This document shows, in pieces, positions 5,701 through 6,709 of a stretch of 6,709 nucleotides of DNA (position 1 is the first letter of the stretch; each line of letters begins with the position of its first letter). Position numbers and translations under genes: made by a program. The DNA is taken from positions 1 to 6,709 of the forward strand of contig SLJA01000332.1 of the NCBI GenBank assembly GCA_007135355.1, given 5' to 3'. A model generated the notes under the pieces. That model was given only the letters and a program-made list of their open reading frames with translations. It made no database searches and had not been told where the DNA came from. The stretch is from Wenzhouxiangella sp. (lineage in GTDB: Bacteria > Pseudomonadota > Gammaproteobacteria > Xanthomonadales > Wenzhouxiangellaceae).

Positions 5701-6383
5701 GTTCCCCCAGCACGGCGCTCCAGCACAAGCCTGCCGGCGGACGCGGCGTCCAGGCCAATATTGACCACCTGATCCTCGCTGTGACGATTGGCGATGTTGA
5801 AGGCGGCAAACCCGCCGACCTCATGGGTGGCGCGACCTCCGAAGTTCAGACCGCCCTGCAGCGTGCGCGAACCCTGCCCGCGCAACAGCAGCTCCACACC
5901 GAAGCGGCCCGACACTGAACTGGCACCGCTGTGAGTGCGCAGCACATAAAAGCCGGGGCAACTTTGGTCCGGATCAACGGGCAGGGTTATTTCGCCGGTG
6001 GGCTCATCGTTTGTGCCACCGGTACGGGTCAGGCCGGAACGTCGCAGATCGGCGGCCAGACCGGGGTCCGCCAAGCCCTCGACTTCCGAGGGCTTCAAGT
6101 CATTTCTTGGCTGAAAGTCCCAGCCGGAATCCTTGAAATAAGCCCGTCTCGCGCGCAGCGCTGCCTGAAGCGCACGCTCGGACATGGCAGACAGGCCCTC
6201 TGCGTCAGTCGCCTGATCCTCATCCAGCGCTTTCGGCAAGGGACCGGGGTAGGGTGGTGAGGCGGCCTGGTCATGGGGCGCCTCTGGATGAAACGCGTGA
6301 ACAGCTACATAGGCCGTGAGCAGGCCCAGACACATCAGCCGGCGAAGGAAACGACAACTATCTGGGAAATCAGGCGTGGCCAT
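2709..6383 (-). CDS. Large exported multidomain protein: PPC-like region, SUMF1/FGE-like domain, alpha/beta-hydrolase, Asp-box propeller
   Basis: The product has 1224 residues from an ATG at 6383 with GGAG nine bases before it. Residues about 1-30 are a signal peptide (RFLRRLM... to VHA, no lipobox). Residues 141-346 are Gly-rich and beta-like, with two GFYV repeats (144-147, 251-254), resembling PPC-type binding domains. After a DCPECP linker (353-358) comes an FGE-sulfatase (SUMF1) domain, 358-594: MEIPGGTF, RLPSESEWEYAAR, HGNVWEWVAD, RGGSW, RFRGFRV. It lacks the two catalytic cysteines of true FGE, so it is probably structural or ligand-binding. Residues 680-905 form an alpha/beta-hydrolase like PHB-depolymerase or feruloyl-esterase relatives: YFHGNN oxyanion region at 713-718, nucleophile Ser796 in GGSQG, candidate Asp851 and His882 or His886. 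Residues 906-1224 carry Asp-box (BNR) motifs at 1038-1045, 1126-1133 and 1175-1182, plus a weak one at 987-994, as in sialidase-like propellers. A secreted or periplasmic esterase is inferred; its substrate is unknown. Confidence 0.88.
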   Translation of the reverse strand: MATPDFPDSCRFLRRLMCLGLLTAYVAVHAFHPEAPHDQAASPPYPGPLPKALDEDQATDAEGLSAMSERALQAALRARRAYFKDSGWDFQPRNDLKPSEVEGLADPGLAADLRRSGLTRTGGTNDEPTGEITLPVDPDQSCPGFYVLRTHSGASSVSGRFGVELLLRGQGSRTLQGGLNFGGRATHEVGGFAAFNIANRHSEDQVVNIGLDAASAGRLVLERRAGGTTTVIVDQAVSTGETAVSATVTPGFYVVSYRPNSTSDVRYSISALTSYADRSGGGFQGGVVFGGFHDPERSASGFGGFCIAEPYAVEVKVLSQPSYGSSGARGMAFSLASGDGLVYLDSRLQSFQDCPECPTMMEIPGGTFIQGSTDSEPQHGANERPHRQVDVTGFGLGRTAVTFEQWDACVADGACSHVPDDEGWGRGSRPVINVSWNDAQEYVAWLRVKTGRNYRLPSESEWEYAARAGTQDRFNTGDCLDTRLANFQGGAPAAGCPGGEFRGQTLPVASFAPNSWGLHDMHGNVWEWVADCWNWGYWGAPPTDGSAWLTGSCQESPLRGGSWAMGGRAIRSASRGYDQKSVRNRFRGFRVAVDTDEAAPNRTFAHEAISSPSPESQRVADDMPEPGDRIIGPGVVLDERGDVIVETLPSDAVTGVSDAELQAQRYFSTMAGPSASTTVLTGRFVSSSGRALDYRLALPQHIDLTEPKPVLIYFHGNNRASKQQILDSFFPGVAWRGEQRELIPITVSSPETRNPPQEETRQWMSEDQPLLDEFLQFGLSPYFTPDHHQFYFAGGSQGTCFLHDFMQSHGENYGGGFYGGCGCYNSPDPTWDPANEFLQRMRVYINTTSGDFLYEHGHRGYAFYKYTIGLNTRGDLEQEGPHCSLHWQQMDIALDWFTGALEIPEPAFSPHWQRISPASGVEGLTIDGTGAVWMAINDAENERAKIWRQAAADPDWELVNQLDGVPRDLVSDGETLFLTLNRELLRSSDRAQSFFSVDPAAGQTNRIVMGGDNFLHRATGNFNPGWGAWDRNGELFFSTDAGQSWESYGTNIELASRDSVSHINDSRAIAIDQSRRWYSASPARATLYQWAPIPEHLTQVVGASWDGRSIWAMAIDSAQTAHILRSTDEGGTWQEIPLPEPIDNLFWGSGSGHTLTALEPGVVLMRGGAHSAWITFDEGESWQRKPGLETAFDGSPRPRGFVAARSGEVVYTDGSAVFRLRLEE

Positions 6384-6390
6384 GCTTATG

Positions 6391-6398
6391 CTCTCCCC
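6391..6398 (-). promoter_or_regulatory. Ribosome-binding site fixing the start of the large minus-strand gene
   Basis: The minus strand reads GGGGAGAG (6398 to 6391), with GGAG nine bases before the ATG at 6383-6381. The reading frame stays open upstream to an ATG at 6506, but the extra 41 residues lack a signal peptide and would bury the real one, and no comparable site precedes that ATG. The start at 6383 is therefore preferred. Confidence 0.75.
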
Positions 6399-6582
6399 AT
6401 CGAAACTGAAGCGAATGAGGGTAATCAATCGGGCAATACCATGCAACGGTGGCCGCGAAGCTCTGGACTGGATCCGCTCGACGAACTGCGGGAAGCCGCT
6501 GCGCAACGCCAGCTCGCGAGCGCGACGCCCAGCGCGGAATTCATGGACCTAGCGCCGGCTGCGGGCTAAACGGCACCTGACC

Positions 6583-6610
6583 TTGCCGGCTCCGCGCTTT
6601 CGGCTACCAT
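6583..6610 (+). promoter_or_regulatory. Candidate sigma-70 promoter for the right-edge gene
   Basis: TTGCCG (6583-6588; four of six to TTGACA) and TACCAT (6605-6610; four of six to TATAAT) are separated by 16 bases. Transcription would start near 6617, leaving a leader of about 25 bases before the ATG at 6641. The position fits a divergent promoter in the 257-base gap between the two genes. It is a prediction by eye only. Confidence 0.4.
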
Positions 6611-6640
6611 GCCGGACTGATTCGAAAACCGATCGATATC

Positions 6641-6709
6641 ATGACCACGCTTCGCCGCATGCTGTTTGCCCTGCTCGGCCTGGGGGCGTTGCCGGCCCAG
6701 GCAGATTCA
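6641..6709 (+). CDS. Start of an exported protein of unknown function, cut by the window edge
   Basis: The first 23 codons are present and open to the edge. They encode a classical Sec signal peptide: a short positive segment (MTTLRR), a hydrophobic core (MLFALLGLGAL) and a cleavage site after AQA at residue 21, leaving Asp-Ser as the start of the mature protein. No good Shine-Dalgarno precedes the ATG, and a second in-frame ATG at 6659 would drop the basic residues, so 6641 is preferred. The gene is divergent from the large minus-strand gene. A periplasmic, outer-membrane or secreted destination is likely. The mature part is outside the window, so no function can be given. Confidence 0.7.
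   Translation, partial: MTTLRRMLFALLGLGALPAQADS

Noticed and set aside
6384..6506. Upstream extension of the large minus-strand gene to an ATG at 6506
   Set aside because: The extra 41 residues are basic and non-conserved in appearance, would bury the signal peptide, and have no ribosome-binding site, while 6383 has one.
6441..6569. Short plus-strand frame of 42 codons (MQRWPRSSGL... to LAPAAG)
   Set aside because: It overlaps the upstream region of the large minus-strand gene and has no ribosome-binding site at a useful distance; probably chance in GC-rich DNA.

Overview
The window reads as a chromosomal segment of a GC-rich Gammaproteobacterium. Xanthomonadales or Wenzhouxiangella-like lineages fit best. 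This rests on the style of the secreted proteins: BACON/ASPM-like Ig domains of the 'CxxPxxxxW...TG...C' type, a C-terminal tail resembling 'IFxDxFE', and an N-terminus like that of a DEAD-box RNA helicase. The taxonomic guess is inference from recalled family features, not from a search.

Layout. The left edge (1-17, minus) holds the first five codons of a gene starting MSFDT, probably a DEAD-box RNA helicase of the RhlE type. It has a clear Shine-Dalgarno and a roughly 140-nt leader that can form competing hairpins. Next, 203-235 is a strong intrinsic terminator oriented for minus-strand transcription. About 380 bases (236-616) follow with no convincing gene but several stem-loops. Because the terminator has no obvious gene to serve, this stretch may encode a structured minus-strand RNA or hold the remains of a dead gene. 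At 617-2674 (plus) lies a complete secreted zinc metalloprotease of the metzincin/reprolysin type (HEYGHNLGMEHD), with a prodomain, an Ig-like domain apparently interrupted by a P-domain-like insert, and a short C-terminal tail.

Converging on it, with only 34 bases between the stop codons, is a very large minus-strand gene (2709-6383). It encodes an exported protein of 1224 residues with an unusual order of modules: a Gly-rich PPC-like beta region, a formylglycine-generating-enzyme-like (SUMF1) domain lacking the catalytic cysteines, an alpha/beta-hydrolase (esterase/PHB-depolymerase-like) domain with GGSQG, and a C-terminal Asp-box (BNR) propeller-like region. The right edge (6641-6709, plus) holds the start of another exported protein, divergently transcribed from the large gene.

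The three genes from 617 onward all encode exported proteins. This fits an extracellular or periplasmic degradative repertoire (a protease and a putative esterase), but nothing in the sequence shows that they work together. No tRNA, rRNA, CRISPR array, insertion sequence or phage gene was seen. The most notable items are the architecture of the 1224-residue protein, the domain insertion in the protease, the orphan terminator with its structured upstream region, and the helicase leader with alternative pairings around its ribosome-binding site.
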